A DNA stretch of 64,000 nucleotides from Cognatilysobacter bugurensis (GTDB lineage: Bacteria > Pseudomonadota > Gammaproteobacteria > Xanthomonadales > Xanthomonadaceae), in NCBI RefSeq assembly GCF_014652095.1, contig NZ_BMYD01000005.1, positions 1 through 64,000 of the forward strand, written 5' to 3'. The notes under the pieces were generated by a model. That model worked only from the letters and a program-made list of their open reading frames with translations, was not told the origin of the DNA and did not search any database. Shown one piece after another: positions 41,441-49,765 of the stretch (the stretch's first letter is position 1; every line of letters starts with the position of its first letter). The translations under genes were made by a program, and so were the position numbers.

Positions 41441-42148
41441 TCAACCGCCGCCGAATAGTGTTTCGGCGCGCTGAAACAGCACCCAACTCGTCGCGATGAC
41501 CTTGTCGCCGCCCTCCGGGCGGTTACCGCGATGCGTGTGCGTGAACGCGGCCGGCGCCAGAAGCACGGCACCTGCACGCGGCGCGACCTTGCGCTGCTGG
41601 TAGAGGAACTCGGTCTCGCCTTCACTGAAGTCATCGTTGAGGTAGACCGTCCACAGCAGGTGGCGGTGCAGCGTCTCGTTGCGCGGATCGCGCGGATAGA
41701 GCTCGCAATGCCAGTACGGGTAGCCGCCGCGACCGGCCGTGTAACGCTGCAGGTTGATCGCGCCGGGGCGGAACACGGTCTGCACGACCGGCGTGAGGTC
41801 TTCGTCGCTCATGTCGCGCAGGCGCTCGGGCGTGAGGCGATGGCGCGCGCCGTCGCGGCCGGGCACTTCGAGCATCAACGGCGCGATCAGCGTGTGCGGG
41901 TAACGGCGCAGATACGTGAGCAGCGCGCGGAACACTGCGAAGTTCAGCGTGTTCTCGATGTCCGTCCATTCGGCACGGCCGCTGATCGTGAGGTCACGGC
42001 TGTCCTTGAGGTCGGGCATGTGGCCGCCGCCGACCAGCCCCGGACCGTCCTGGCCGCTGCTGCGGAACCGCTCGACAAGCGCGGCGCACCACGCGGGATC
42101 GAGCAGGTCCGGGTAGATCTCGATGAAGTCCGAAGACGCGTCGGTCAT
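41441..42148 (-). CDS. 2OG-Fe(II) oxygenase-like protein with an HxE motif
   Basis: 235 residues from the ATG at 42148. The fold and motif order match the 2OG-FeII_Oxy_3 group: YWHCELYPRD (His147, Glu149), the beta strand LLWTVYLNDDFSEGETEFLY, then FTHTHRGNRPEGGDKVIATS with His204 or His206. The usual HxD iron motif appears here as HxE. Glu can replace Asp in a few members, so activity is plausible but should be tested. It overlaps nothing and is convergent with the response regulator (9 bp apart). Confidence 0.75.
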   Translation of the reverse strand: MTDASSDFIEIYPDLLDPAWCAALVERFRSSGQDGPGLVGGGHMPDLKDSRDLTISGRAEWTDIENTLNFAVFRALLTYLRRYPHTLIAPLMLEVPGRDGARHRLTPERLRDMSDEDLTPVVQTVFRPGAINLQRYTAGRGGYPYWHCELYPRDPRNETLHRHLLWTVYLNDDFSEGETEFLYQQRKVAPRAGAVLLAPAAFTHTHRGNRPEGGDKVIATSWVLFQRAETLFGGG

Positions 42149-42475
42149 GGCGGTACGCAAGCCAAACGGGAAGCGGCCATCCTCGCACGCAAAAAGCGAG
42201 GATCAAAAACGATACGTGCTGCTCGCTGTGCCGGTCTGCATTGCCAAACCGCGCGCTTACTGACTGAAAGCCGCGTCGACGACGCGTGAACATGTTCTGA
42301 GTTTGTTCAGCGACGTCATGACGATTTCACGAACGCAACGTTTTGCTGAACAAACCGCTGTGGCATCCCGATGACAACACCGAAAACTTTTTGATTTCAG
42401 AGGGTTGAGGAGTTGGCACGGAACTGGCTCCAAGGCAGGGGCCCGCCGAGACGCGGGCTTCGACCGGAGTCCCCC
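42149..42475. promoter_or_regulatory. fap operon control region
   Basis: 327 bp between the oxygenase gene and fapA, without a credible gene. It holds GAACATGTTC (42288-42297, perfect palindrome), an 11-bp inverted repeat GTTTGTTCAGC (42301-42311) / GCTGAACAAAC (42345-42355), CGTCATGACG (42314-42323, palindrome) between its arms, and then the sigma-54 promoter at 42413. The palindromes lie about 60-125 bp upstream of the -24 box, a usual distance for enhancer sites of sigma-54 activators. Confidence 0.6.
42413..42429 (+). promoter_or_regulatory. sigma-54 (RpoN) promoter of fapA
   Basis: TTGGCACGGAACTGGCT: the -24 GG (42415-42416) and -12 GC (42427-42428) are separated by exactly 10 bases, and the sequence matches TGGCACG-N4-TTGCW with one mismatch. 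A start near 42440 would leave about 36 bases before the fapA ATG. Confidence 0.8.
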
Positions 42476-42985
42476 ATGTCCCACCGCCCCCAGCGCCCTG
42501 CGCTCTTCCAGATGCCGCTCGCCGCAGCGTTGGTGCTCGCCGCTGCGGTGCCTGCAGGCGTGGCGGCCGCTGACCCGCAGATCGCGCCCGACCCGAAGCT
42601 CGTCATCGCCCGCACCGTCGAGCTGCGCATCGCGTACCGGGGCGTGCCGCGCGAGGACAATCCGATCCGCTCGCAGGCCACGACGTTTCCGTCGGCCGTG
42701 TTCCACGGTGCGGTCGGTTCGCTCGTCAATGAAGTGGCTGACGACCGCGTGCTGGCCGAACGCGGCGCCGCGAACAGTGCGCTGCCGATGATCGCGCCGT
42801 CGCTCGAGCGCGGTGCGAACGACACCGCGCTCGGTGCCCAGGCCGCGGGCGCGACGCTCGTGCCGCTCGGGCCTGCGGGCCCGGTGTCGCTGGGCGGCTC
42901 GATGCGCGGCGTCGCGAACACCGTGACCGGCGCGCTCGCCCCGATGATCAATGCCGCGCGCGCCGGCGCCGGGAGCGGCCCATGA
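42476..42985 (+). CDS. fapA: FapA-like protein, first gene of the functional amyloid operon
   Basis: 169 residues. The ATG at 42476 has GGAG six bases upstream. Signal peptide about 1-36 (cleavage near GVAAAD). The mature protein is hydrophilic and Ala/Gly-rich with no repeats. The name rests on position, length (Pseudomonas FapA is about 150) and export; sequence similarity is not obvious to me. FapA is thought to influence the FapB/FapC balance, perhaps as chaperone. It overlaps fapB by four bases. Confidence 0.6.
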   Translation: MSHRPQRPALFQMPLAAALVLAAAVPAGVAAADPQIAPDPKLVIARTVELRIAYRGVPREDNPIRSQATTFPSAVFHGAVGSLVNEVADDRVLAERGAANSALPMIAPSLERGANDTALGAQAAGATLVPLGPAGPVSLGGSMRGVANTVTGALAPMINAARAGAGSGP

Positions 42986-43593
42986 ACCGCCTGCGCGCGC
43001 TGGGATGGTTCGCGCTCGCTGTTACGACCGCCGGCCATGCGGCATCGCCGGGCGACCGCGCGCATGTCGGCGGGAGCGCCGTCCGCGACGCGCAGGGCCG
43101 CATCGCGCTCAACCAGGCGGCCGGCCACGGCAACGCGCAGGCGAACGTCGCCGCGATCGCCGTCGCCACCGATGCAGGCCTGCTTCGTCTTGATGTCGGC
43201 CAGCGCGTCACCGCCGGTGACGCGACGCGCGATGCCAGCGCGCGCCTCGATGGCCAAGCACTGTCGAACACGCGCGGTCTGCTGTCGATCAATCAAGTGG
43301 CCGGCGGCGGCAACGCACAGGCGAATGCGTTCGGCCTCGGCCGCGCCGACCTCGCCAGCGGCGCGCCCTCGCTCGGCCAGCACGTCGAAGGATTGGGCGA
43401 CGCGGCACTCGCGGCCGTCGCCGGCAACGCCCCGATCGAGACCGCAGCCACCGCGGTGCCGCTGCGCGAGGCGGTGATCGCCGGCGACGCGCTGCGCGGC
43501 AGCCAGGGCGCCGTCCAGCTCAACCAGACCGCCGGCACCGGCAATCGCGCGGCGAACACCATCGTGCTCCTGCTGCCCGGGAGCGCCCCGTAA
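42982..43593 (+). CDS. fapB: FapB-like amyloid minor subunit / nucleator
   Basis: 203 residues with a signal peptide (cleavage after AGHA). It has three imperfect amyloid-type motifs on the pattern N-Q-x-A-G-x-G-N: IALNQAAGHGNAQAN (about 41-55), LLSINQVAGGGNAQANAFGL (about 99-118) and AVQLNQTAGTGNRAANTIVL (about 177-196). The spacing and the Asn/Gln/Gly pattern are like curli and Fap repeats. In Pseudomonas FapB seeds fibres made of FapC. No cysteine pair at the C-terminus, unlike the CxxC of Pseudomonas FapB. Second gene of the operon. Confidence 0.72.
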   Translation: MNRLRALGWFALAVTTAGHAASPGDRAHVGGSAVRDAQGRIALNQAAGHGNAQANVAAIAVATDAGLLRLDVGQRVTAGDATRDASARLDGQALSNTRGLLSINQVAGGGNAQANAFGLGRADLASGAPSLGQHVEGLGDAALAAVAGNAPIETAATAVPLREAVIAGDALRGSQGAVQLNQTAGTGNRAANTIVLLLPGSAP

Positions 43594-43669
43594 GCGTGCA
43601 TTCCGCACACCCCGCAGCCGGGGACAGGCTGCCCATCCGCACCACCACGTCCACCCAGGAGAGAAGACC

Positions 43670-44440
43670 ATGCAACTCAAGACCAAGCTCGTCGTCGCCC
43701 TCGTCGCATCGATGTTCGCCACCTCCGCGTTCGCCGAGGGCGACGACGTGGCCAACGACGTCGCATGGGACCAGATCAACAGCATGTGGACGATCGGCGA
43801 CGTCTTCGTCAGCGGCGACATCGCCGTCGGCAGCCAGTCCTCCGCCACGGTCGACCAGGACCAGACGACCGCGCTGAACTTCGTACTCGGCGACGGCGAC
43901 ATGTCGGCCTCGGCCGAAGACAGCGCGCTGTCGGGCGCGATGGGCAACATCGGCGCGAACATCGCGGCGGGCGCAGGCAATGCCCAGGCGAACGATGCCG
44001 CCCTGTCGACGATCGACGGCGAGAGCGTGTTCTCCTCGGCGTCGGTGTTCAGCAGCCAGGCCTCGGGCGTCAACATCGCCTCCGATTTCCCGAGCGGCGC
44101 CGACAACCAGCTGAGCTACGACGCTTCGGTCGGTGACGACGTGCTCGCCGATGCGATGGGCAACATCGGCCTGAACGTCGCGGCCGGCGTGGGCAATGCG
44201 CAGACGAACGCGATGGCCGCCTCGGTCAACACCAGCGGCACCGTCGCGAACGCCAGCGCCGACTCCGAACAGACCTCGCTCGCGAACTTCGTCGCGGTGC
44301 TCGAAGACCTCGACGCGAGCGCCACGCTCGACGGCGGCGCGCTCGCGAATGCGATCGGCAACATCGGCGTCAACATCGCGGCCGGCTCGGGCAACCTGCA
44401 GCACAACGGCCTCGCCCTCGCCACGGGCACGGGCAACTGA
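43670..44440 (+). CDS. fapC: FapC-like major amyloid fibre subunit
   Basis: 256 residues with a signal peptide (MQLKTKLVVALVASMFATSA, cleavage after FAFA region). Three repeats at about 86-113, 158-185 and 223-251 share GNIGxNxAAGxGNxQxN (for example AMGNIGANIAAGAGNAQAND). They are separated by acidic, Ser/Thr-rich linkers. This is the layout of FapC, whose repeats form the cross-beta core. Very low Cys and Lys content suits an extracellular fibre. Pseudomonas FapC has a C-terminal CxxC, which is absent. Two stem-loops just after the gene (44451-44505) may stabilise or limit its mRNA. Confidence 0.82.
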   Translation: MQLKTKLVVALVASMFATSAFAEGDDVANDVAWDQINSMWTIGDVFVSGDIAVGSQSSATVDQDQTTALNFVLGDGDMSASAEDSALSGAMGNIGANIAAGAGNAQANDAALSTIDGESVFSSASVFSSQASGVNIASDFPSGADNQLSYDASVGDDVLADAMGNIGLNVAAGVGNAQTNAMAASVNTSGTVANASADSEQTSLANFVAVLEDLDASATLDGGALANAIGNIGVNIAAGSGNLQHNGLALATGTGN

Positions 44441-44450
44441 GGTCGGATCC

Positions 44451-44505
44451 GGAGCGGCTTCACGCCGCTCCACCGGTCGGCGCCGGGCACCGTGTGTGCC
44501 CGGCG
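44451..44505 (+). ncRNA. two intercistronic stem-loops between fapC and fapD
   Basis: First hairpin: GGAGCGGC (44451-44458) TTCAC GCCGCTCC (44464-44471). Second: CGCCGGGCAC (44481-44490) CGTGT GTGCCCGGCG (44496-44505). Both stems are perfect and neither is followed by a T run. They probably act on mRNA stability or read-through rather than termination; this would let fapC be made in excess over fapD-F. Confidence 0.65.
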
Positions 44506-44563
44506 TCTCCGGCTGTCGTGCTGTGCCGTGTAACGCCGCTCTCCGTCGGAAGTCCGCCACCCT

Positions 44564-45286
44564 ATGATCCGATCGACTCGCGCTTCGTTGTGGCAACTCG
44601 TTGTGCTCGCGGCATTGCTGGTGTGTCCGGCGCTGGCCTGCGCGCAGACGGCGGTCGATCTGGGTCGGCTGACGGGCCCCGTCGCGGCGCCGATCAAGAA
44701 GCAGGTGCGCACGCTGCGCGACCTGCGCTTTCGTGACCTCACGCCGCAGCGCTACGACTTCAGCTGCGGCTCGGCCGCGCTCGCCACGTTGTTGGAGCAC
44801 GGCTACGGCATCGAGACGAACGAGACCGACCTCATCAAGCACATGCTCGTCGGCGCGGACGCAAAGGACGTCGTCAAGAACGGCTTTTCGATGCTCGACA
44901 TGAAGCGCTACGTGTCGACGATCGGCATGCGCGCGCACGGCTTCAAGATCGAGCCCGACGCGCTGTACCGGTTGCAGATGCCGGTGATCGCGCTGCTCGA
45001 TCTCAAGGGCTACAAGCACTTCGTGGTGGTGAAAGGCGCGGCCGCGGGCCGCGTGTTCATCGCCGATCCCGCGCTCGGTCATCGGGTCATGCCCGAGGCC
45101 GACTTCGTGCGAGGCTGGAACAACGTCGTGCTCGCCATCGTCGCCGACCGCCCGATGCGCACCGACTCCTACCTGCTCAACAGCCGCACCTCGCCCGCGC
45201 TTGCGCGCCGCGTCGATGCGCTCGATCGCGCGACGTCGCCGCCGCGCCTCGTCGAGTTCGGGCTTGTTTACGCGGATCTGTTCTGA
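44564..45286 (+). CDS. fapD: FapD-like C39-type cysteine protease
   Basis: 240 residues with an N-terminal signal (cleavage near ACAQ). The catalytic Cys lies in YDFSCGSAALATLL, typical of the C39 bacteriocin-processing peptidase fold. The His is in GYKHFVVVKGA and the Asp/Asn in FIADPALGHRV. In Pseudomonas fap operons FapD is this kind of protease and is needed for fibre secretion. It sits between fapC and fapE as expected and is preceded by paired stem-loops. Confidence 0.88.
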   Translation: MIRSTRASLWQLVVLAALLVCPALACAQTAVDLGRLTGPVAAPIKKQVRTLRDLRFRDLTPQRYDFSCGSAALATLLEHGYGIETNETDLIKHMLVGADAKDVVKNGFSMLDMKRYVSTIGMRAHGFKIEPDALYRLQMPVIALLDLKGYKHFVVVKGAAAGRVFIADPALGHRVMPEADFVRGWNNVVLAIVADRPMRTDSYLLNSRTSPALARRVDALDRATSPPRLVEFGLVYADLF

Positions 45287-45327
45287 GCGATGGACGACAC
45301 GCCTGCGGCCATGAATCGAGGTGCTCC

Positions 45328-46080
45328 GTGAACCGACGTGCTCTGTCCCGGGCCTTGTGTGCCGCGTTCGTAGCAGTCGTGGCCGCGGTGGAGGCCGCAG
45401 CTGCGGCGCCGCCGGTCCGCGTGGAAGTGGTCGATGACGCCACGCTCGCAGGCATCAACGGCAAGTACCTCGGTGCGAACATGCTCGTGGGCCTTCGCAT
45501 CGACATCGTGTCGTCGGTGCACGCGCCGGGACAGACGCAGGCACACGCCGCGGGCAGCCTGCTCGTGCGCCGCACCGGCGCAGGCTACGACGTCGCCGTC
45601 GATACGCGCGCGCACGCCGAGCCCGGCGCCGGCGCGCCGTCGCCGACGGGCATTGCAACCGGCGGCGAGGCGTTGCAGGTGGCGGGCATCGGCCAGGTCA
45701 CGCAGATCGCCGGCAACGGCAATGCGATGTCGAACCTCACCACGATTCGCTTCGTGTCCAATGTCGGCACCGCGAGCGGCTTCAACGGCGCCGCGGCGAG
45801 CGCCGCCGCGGGCGGCGGGGTCAGCGCGCAGATCGCGTTCGGCAACGGCGGCGTACGCCTGGACCTGAACGCGCCGGGCGCGCTGCTCGGCCAGCACATC
45901 GACACCCACGCGCTCCACGGCGCCGGCGGCGTGATGCAGATCGGTCAGCTCACCGGCAACGGCATCGTGGCGCACAATCAACTGCACCTGCAGATCGCCA
46001 CCGAGCTCATGCCCTCGCTGTGGCAGCATCAGCTCGGCGTGCAGCAGGCGCTGTCCGGCTTGCAAGGCCTGTCGCGTTGA
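45328..46080 (+). CDS. fapE: FapE-like amyloid operon protein
   Basis: 250 residues. The GTG at 45328 has GAGG seven bases upstream; a signal peptide follows (cleavage near AAAAA). The mature protein has FapE-like length and two motifs recalling the amyloid repeats: VTQIAGNGNAMSN (about 125-137) and VMQIGQLTGNGIVAHNQLHL. These may let it co-assemble with FapB/C, as proposed for FapE (a minor fibre component). Otherwise Gly/Ala-rich, without cysteine. Assignment rests on position and motifs. Confidence 0.7.
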   Translation: MNRRALSRALCAAFVAVVAAVEAAAAAPPVRVEVVDDATLAGINGKYLGANMLVGLRIDIVSSVHAPGQTQAHAAGSLLVRRTGAGYDVAVDTRAHAEPGAGAPSPTGIATGGEALQVAGIGQVTQIAGNGNAMSNLTTIRFVSNVGTASGFNGAAASAAAGGGVSAQIAFGNGGVRLDLNAPGALLGQHIDTHALHGAGGVMQIGQLTGNGIVAHNQLHLQIATELMPSLWQHQLGVQQALSGLQGLSR

Positions 46081-46129
46081 ATCGCTCGGCGCCGGGAGGG
46101 CGGCGCCACACCACAGGGATGGGGACCCC

Positions 46130-47491
46130 ATGCGCACATTAAGCCAGCCGCCGGCGTTTGCGCCGTTGTTCATCGCCGTCGCGCTCGCACTCGGCGGCAC
46201 CGCTCATGCGGCCGAGCCTGTTTCGCAGGACGTGTTGCTCGCGCGCCTGGACGCGCTCGCGGGGCAGGTGGAAGCCCAGCAGGCCGAGATTGCCCGGCTG
46301 CGCGCGCAGCTCGAAGAGGTCGAACTCGCGCAACGCGGCCGCGGACTTCCGGCCGCACCTATGGCTGCAGCGCCGCAACCGTTTGCTATTGCACAGGCCG
46401 GAGCTGCCCCGGCCGCCGATGCCACGTCGCCGCCAGGCGCCCCTGAGCCCTCCGCTGCGCCGACTCCGGCCGCGGCGCCGGTGGCTGCACCGGTGCAGAT
46501 CGGTCAGGCGCGTGCCGAAGAAAACGCCGAGCGCCGCGAGCAGGAACGTGCGCTGGTCGTGCGCGAGCATGCGCCGCTGTTCGAGCGCACGCTCACGTTC
46601 GACGCCGGCTACAGCTACAGCTATTACGACCGCCGCCAGCTCGCGCTCAGCGGTTTTTTAGCGCTCGACGCGATCTTCCTGGGCACGATCAACCTCGATC
46701 AGACCAAGGCGACGCTGATGACGCTCGATCTCAGCGCGCGTTACGGCCTCACCGATCGCCTGAGCCTCGAAGCGACGGTGCCCTACGTCTGGCGCGACAC
46801 GCGCTTCGTCAGCGCCGGTGCGGGCGGCGCATCGAACGTCGTCACTGAGCTGCAGCTGCACTCGAACGGCATCGGAGATGCGAGCCTTGCGCTGTACTAC
46901 CAGTGGATCAAGGAATCCGCGCGCCTGCCCGACATCGTGACCAGCCTGCGCGTGCGCGGGCCGACCGGGCGCAGCCCGTTCGGGCTCAAGCTGATCCAGC
47001 CCGACGCGGAAAACAGCAACCTCAACGTGCCCGAGGACCTGCCGACGGGCACCGGCCTGTGGAGCGCGACCGCGAACGTGTCGGCGCTGCGCACGTACGA
47101 CCCGGTGATCCTGTTTGGCAACCTCGGCTTCACCTGGAACCGCGCCAACGAGTTCGACGACATCTCGCCGGTGCTCAACCAGACCGTCCCGGCACGCGTT
47201 TCGCTCGGCAACACGATCCAGCTCAGCGGCGGCATCGCGATCGCGCTCAACGACCGGTCCGCGATCAGCTTCAGCGCGGCGAGTGCGCTGTCGGCAGCGA
47301 CGCACACCAAGGTGCCGGGCCAGGATGAAGAGCAGCGCGTGCCCGGCAGCTCGGTCAACGCGACCACGCTGAACATCGGTGCGAGCTACGCACTGCCGTC
47401 GGGCTGGACGCTCAACGGCCAGCTCGCCGCGGGCCTGACGCCGGATGCGCCGAACTTCGTGTTCGGCCTGCGCGCATCGCATTCGTTCTGA
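46130..47491 (+). CDS. fapF: FapF-like outer-membrane amyloid secretion channel
   Basis: 453 residues. After a signal peptide comes a periplasmic coiled coil (about 34-68: LLARLDALAGQVEAQQAEIA) and an Ala/Pro-rich linker (about 73-125). A C-terminal beta-barrel (about 150-453) with alternating aromatic strands (FDAGYSYSYYDRRQLALSGF, LSLEATVPYVWRDTRF) ends HSF with a C-terminal Phe. This is the FapF layout: a gated trimeric barrel that exports FapB/C/E. It is the last operon gene, followed by a 684-bp spacer. Confidence 0.85.
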   Translation: MRTLSQPPAFAPLFIAVALALGGTAHAAEPVSQDVLLARLDALAGQVEAQQAEIARLRAQLEEVELAQRGRGLPAAPMAAAPQPFAIAQAGAAPAADATSPPGAPEPSAAPTPAAAPVAAPVQIGQARAEENAERREQERALVVREHAPLFERTLTFDAGYSYSYYDRRQLALSGFLALDAIFLGTINLDQTKATLMTLDLSARYGLTDRLSLEATVPYVWRDTRFVSAGAGGASNVVTELQLHSNGIGDASLALYYQWIKESARLPDIVTSLRVRGPTGRSPFGLKLIQPDAENSNLNVPEDLPTGTGLWSATANVSALRTYDPVILFGNLGFTWNRANEFDDISPVLNQTVPARVSLGNTIQLSGGIAIALNDRSAISFSAASALSAATHTKVPGQDEEQRVPGSSVNATTLNIGASYALPSGWTLNGQLAAGLTPDAPNFVFGLRASHSF

Positions 47492-48175
47492 TTGCGACGC
47501 GGCGGTGCGGACGCGGGTTACGCGTGCCGTTCGGGGGCGCACGGCAGCAACGTTTAGCGGGGAGGTCTATACGGACACCGCCGCATGCGACGTTGGCGGG
47601 TGCACACGCGCGGACACCTGACCTTTGTGTTCGGCTCGGGCCGGTCGCTTTAGGTTTCAACGCGACGACGCGCGACGCCAGCTTGCAGCGCACAGCACGT
47701 GGCGCCGGGCGCCGCACTGCCGCATGGCTCCCGGCGACATCGGAAGAAGCGGCGACGCAGGCTGCACTGACGCCGTCGAAGCCGTGAGAAACAAGTCCGA
47801 TCGGACCTGCTTCAGTGGTTAGATGCGGACGACTGCGGCTCCGGTCGAACCGTGACTACGGCATTGAAGGCATCAACGGTGCCGAGGGCATCGACGGCGA
47901 CGAGCGTCGATGCCCTCGGCACCGATAGCCGACAACCCACAGCCGATAGCGGATAACCAATCGTCGGCACGCAGTGGCACTCACGCTGCGCGCGACGGGT
48001 CACCTCGCGTTGCTCTTCAGCGCGCGTCATACACCCAGCCACCGCGCGAGCGGCCGACTCACTGCAGGCGCACAGGCTGCGCGCAACGACGCGCTCACGA
48101 TGACGCGCAGCACAGCGTTCCGCAGCTGCAACCGCCGGCAAGGGCGGGCCCGGCACGGCGGCCGGGTCCGCTGGC
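47492..48175. other. convergent spacer with a 20-bp perfect hairpin, no gene
   Basis: 684 bp between fapF and the convergent activator gene. Short open frames occur but none has family similarity or a ribosome-binding site. The dominant feature is the hairpin at 47877-47924. The two flanking genes need terminators here; I found no T-rich one. Confidence 0.55.
47877..47924. repeat. 20-bp perfect inverted repeat with 8-base loop
   Basis: Left arm 47877-47896 starts CGGTGCCGAGGGCATC; right arm 47905-47924 is its exact complement, with loop GCGACGAG. There is no U tract. It is followed by imperfect repeats of CCGATAGC (47922 and 47943). It may be a REP-like element, a mobile-element footprint or a strong bidirectional structure. 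Confidence 0.85.
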
Positions 48176-49651
48176 TCACGCGCCGACGGCCTGCGTGTCC
48201 TCGGCCTCGGCCTCGCGCAGGCCATGGCGGCCGATCAGGCGGTAGAGCGTGACCCGCGAGACGCCGAGTTCGCGCGCGGTGTCGATGAGGCGCCCGCGGT
48301 TGCGTTGTAGCGCGCGTTCGATCGCGTTCCGCGTCGCCGCGTCGCGCACCTCCTCGAGTGTCGGCGGCGGGCGCGAACTCGCGCTATCGATGTTGAGATC
48401 GGCCGCGGTGATGAGCCGGCCCTCGGCCATCACGACGGCCTGGCGCACGCGGTTGATGAGCTCGCGCACGTTGCCCGGCCACGGGTGCGTATGCAGCGCC
48501 TGGCGGGCGCAGGGCGCGAAGCCTTTGAGCGCGCGCCGGCCTTCCTGCGCGTACCGGCGCAGCGCGTGTTCGGCAAGGCGGTCGATGTCCGAGCCGCGCT
48601 CGCGCAGCGGCGGCTGCTGCAGGCGCAGCACGCACAGACGGTGGTAGAGGTCGGCGCGAAAACGCCCTTCGGCCACGGCGACATCGAGGTCGTGGTGCGT
48701 GGCCGAGATGATGCGCACGTCGATGCGGATCTGCTCGTGCCCGCCAAGCCGCTCGATGCTGCCCTGCTGCAGGAAGCGCAGCAGCGAGGCCTGGCTTTCC
48801 AGCGGCAGATCACCGATCTCGTCGAGAAACAGCGTGCCGCCGTTCGCCATCTCGATGCGGCCGAGCTTGCGCGTCTGCGCGCCGGTGAACGCACCGCGCT
48901 CGTAGCCGAACAGCTCGGACTGCACGAGGTTATGCGGAATCGCGCCGCAGTTGATCGCCACGAACGGTTGCGCCGCGCGACGCGAGAGCCGGTGCACGGC
49001 CGTCGCAGCAAGCTCCTTGCCGGTGCCGGTCTCGCCGGCGATGAACACCGGCGCGTCGGTCATCGCCGCCTTGCGCAGCGTGCGCGCGAGCATGCGCATT
49101 GCCGGGCTGTCGCCGATGATCCCGTCCATTGCGCCTTCGCCGGCAAAGTCAACGCCCGCGCACGCCAGGCGTGCCATGCCGTGCGCATGGCCGATCACGG
49201 TGTCGAGCACCGCTTCCGGGCACGGCATCGTGACGTAGTCGTAGCAGTAGTCGCGGATGAGCCGGCGCACCGTCTCGTCCTCGAGCTGGTTCGCCTCGAC
49301 ACCCGCCACCCAGCCGACGTTGTTCTGCGACAGCGCCGCGCCGAACGCGGCGAGGTCCTGCGCGCAAAAGCCCTCGCGCAGGTCGATGAGCGCGGCGAAT
49401 GCGCGCTCGGGGTTGCGCTGCAGGATGCGCAGCGTCGCCCGTGCATCGGGCGCGCGGTGCAGCTGCCAGCCCAGGTGTTGCAATCGACCCAGCGTGAGCA
49501 CGCGGCCGGCCCCGCCGCGCGTCACGTAGATCAGGTCCCGTCCGTGGTCTTTCGTTCCTTCGATACTGCCCGCTTCGCGTCCGAATGCGCTGACTGCGCT
49601 CCCGGCCGATCGATCGAAGCGGCTTGCGCCGTCCATTCCATCGCTTGCCAT
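48176..49651 (-). CDS. sigma-54-dependent activator, VpsR-like, probable fap regulator
   Basis: 491 residues from the ATG at 49651, which has GGAGG five bases upstream. An N-terminal receiver-like domain (about 40-170; ALIDLREG keeps an Asp at 90 but the other receiver acids are poorly kept) resembles VpsR. The AAA+ sigma-54-contact domain has Walker A GETGTGKE (206-213), GAFTGA (253-258) and LFLDEIGDLP. A Fis-type HTH is at the C-terminus (ELGVSRVTLYRLIGRHGL). Its position next to the fap operon and the sigma-54 promoter of fapA make it the probable activator. VpsR homologues respond to c-di-GMP. Confidence 0.9.
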   Translation of the reverse strand: MASDGMDGASRFDRSAGSAVSAFGREAGSIEGTKDHGRDLIYVTRGGAGRVLTLGRLQHLGWQLHRAPDARATLRILQRNPERAFAALIDLREGFCAQDLAAFGAALSQNNVGWVAGVEANQLEDETVRRLIRDYCYDYVTMPCPEAVLDTVIGHAHGMARLACAGVDFAGEGAMDGIIGDSPAMRMLARTLRKAAMTDAPVFIAGETGTGKELAATAVHRLSRRAAQPFVAINCGAIPHNLVQSELFGYERGAFTGAQTRKLGRIEMANGGTLFLDEIGDLPLESQASLLRFLQQGSIERLGGHEQIRIDVRIISATHHDLDVAVAEGRFRADLYHRLCVLRLQQPPLRERGSDIDRLAEHALRRYAQEGRRALKGFAPCARQALHTHPWPGNVRELINRVRQAVVMAEGRLITAADLNIDSASSRPPPTLEEVRDAATRNAIERALQRNRGRLIDTARELGVSRVTLYRLIGRHGLREAEAEDTQAVGA

Positions 49652-49765
49652 AGATTCCTCCATGCCCGCCGACGGGTTGCGCCGACTCCTCCGGGCACGA
49701 CGGACAACGCGCTGTCCGGCCGTGACCGGCCAAAGCACGAAGCGCGTGACGGCAATGCGAATGGA

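Noticed and set aside
46130-47491. FapF-like protein as a phenol-degradation MetA-pathway porin
   Set aside because: The barrel is similar, but the coiled-coil N-terminus and position after fapE favour FapF.
47812-48225. Minus-strand open frame in the fapF-activator spacer
   Set aside because: No ribosome-binding site, odd composition, and it crosses the 20-bp hairpin.
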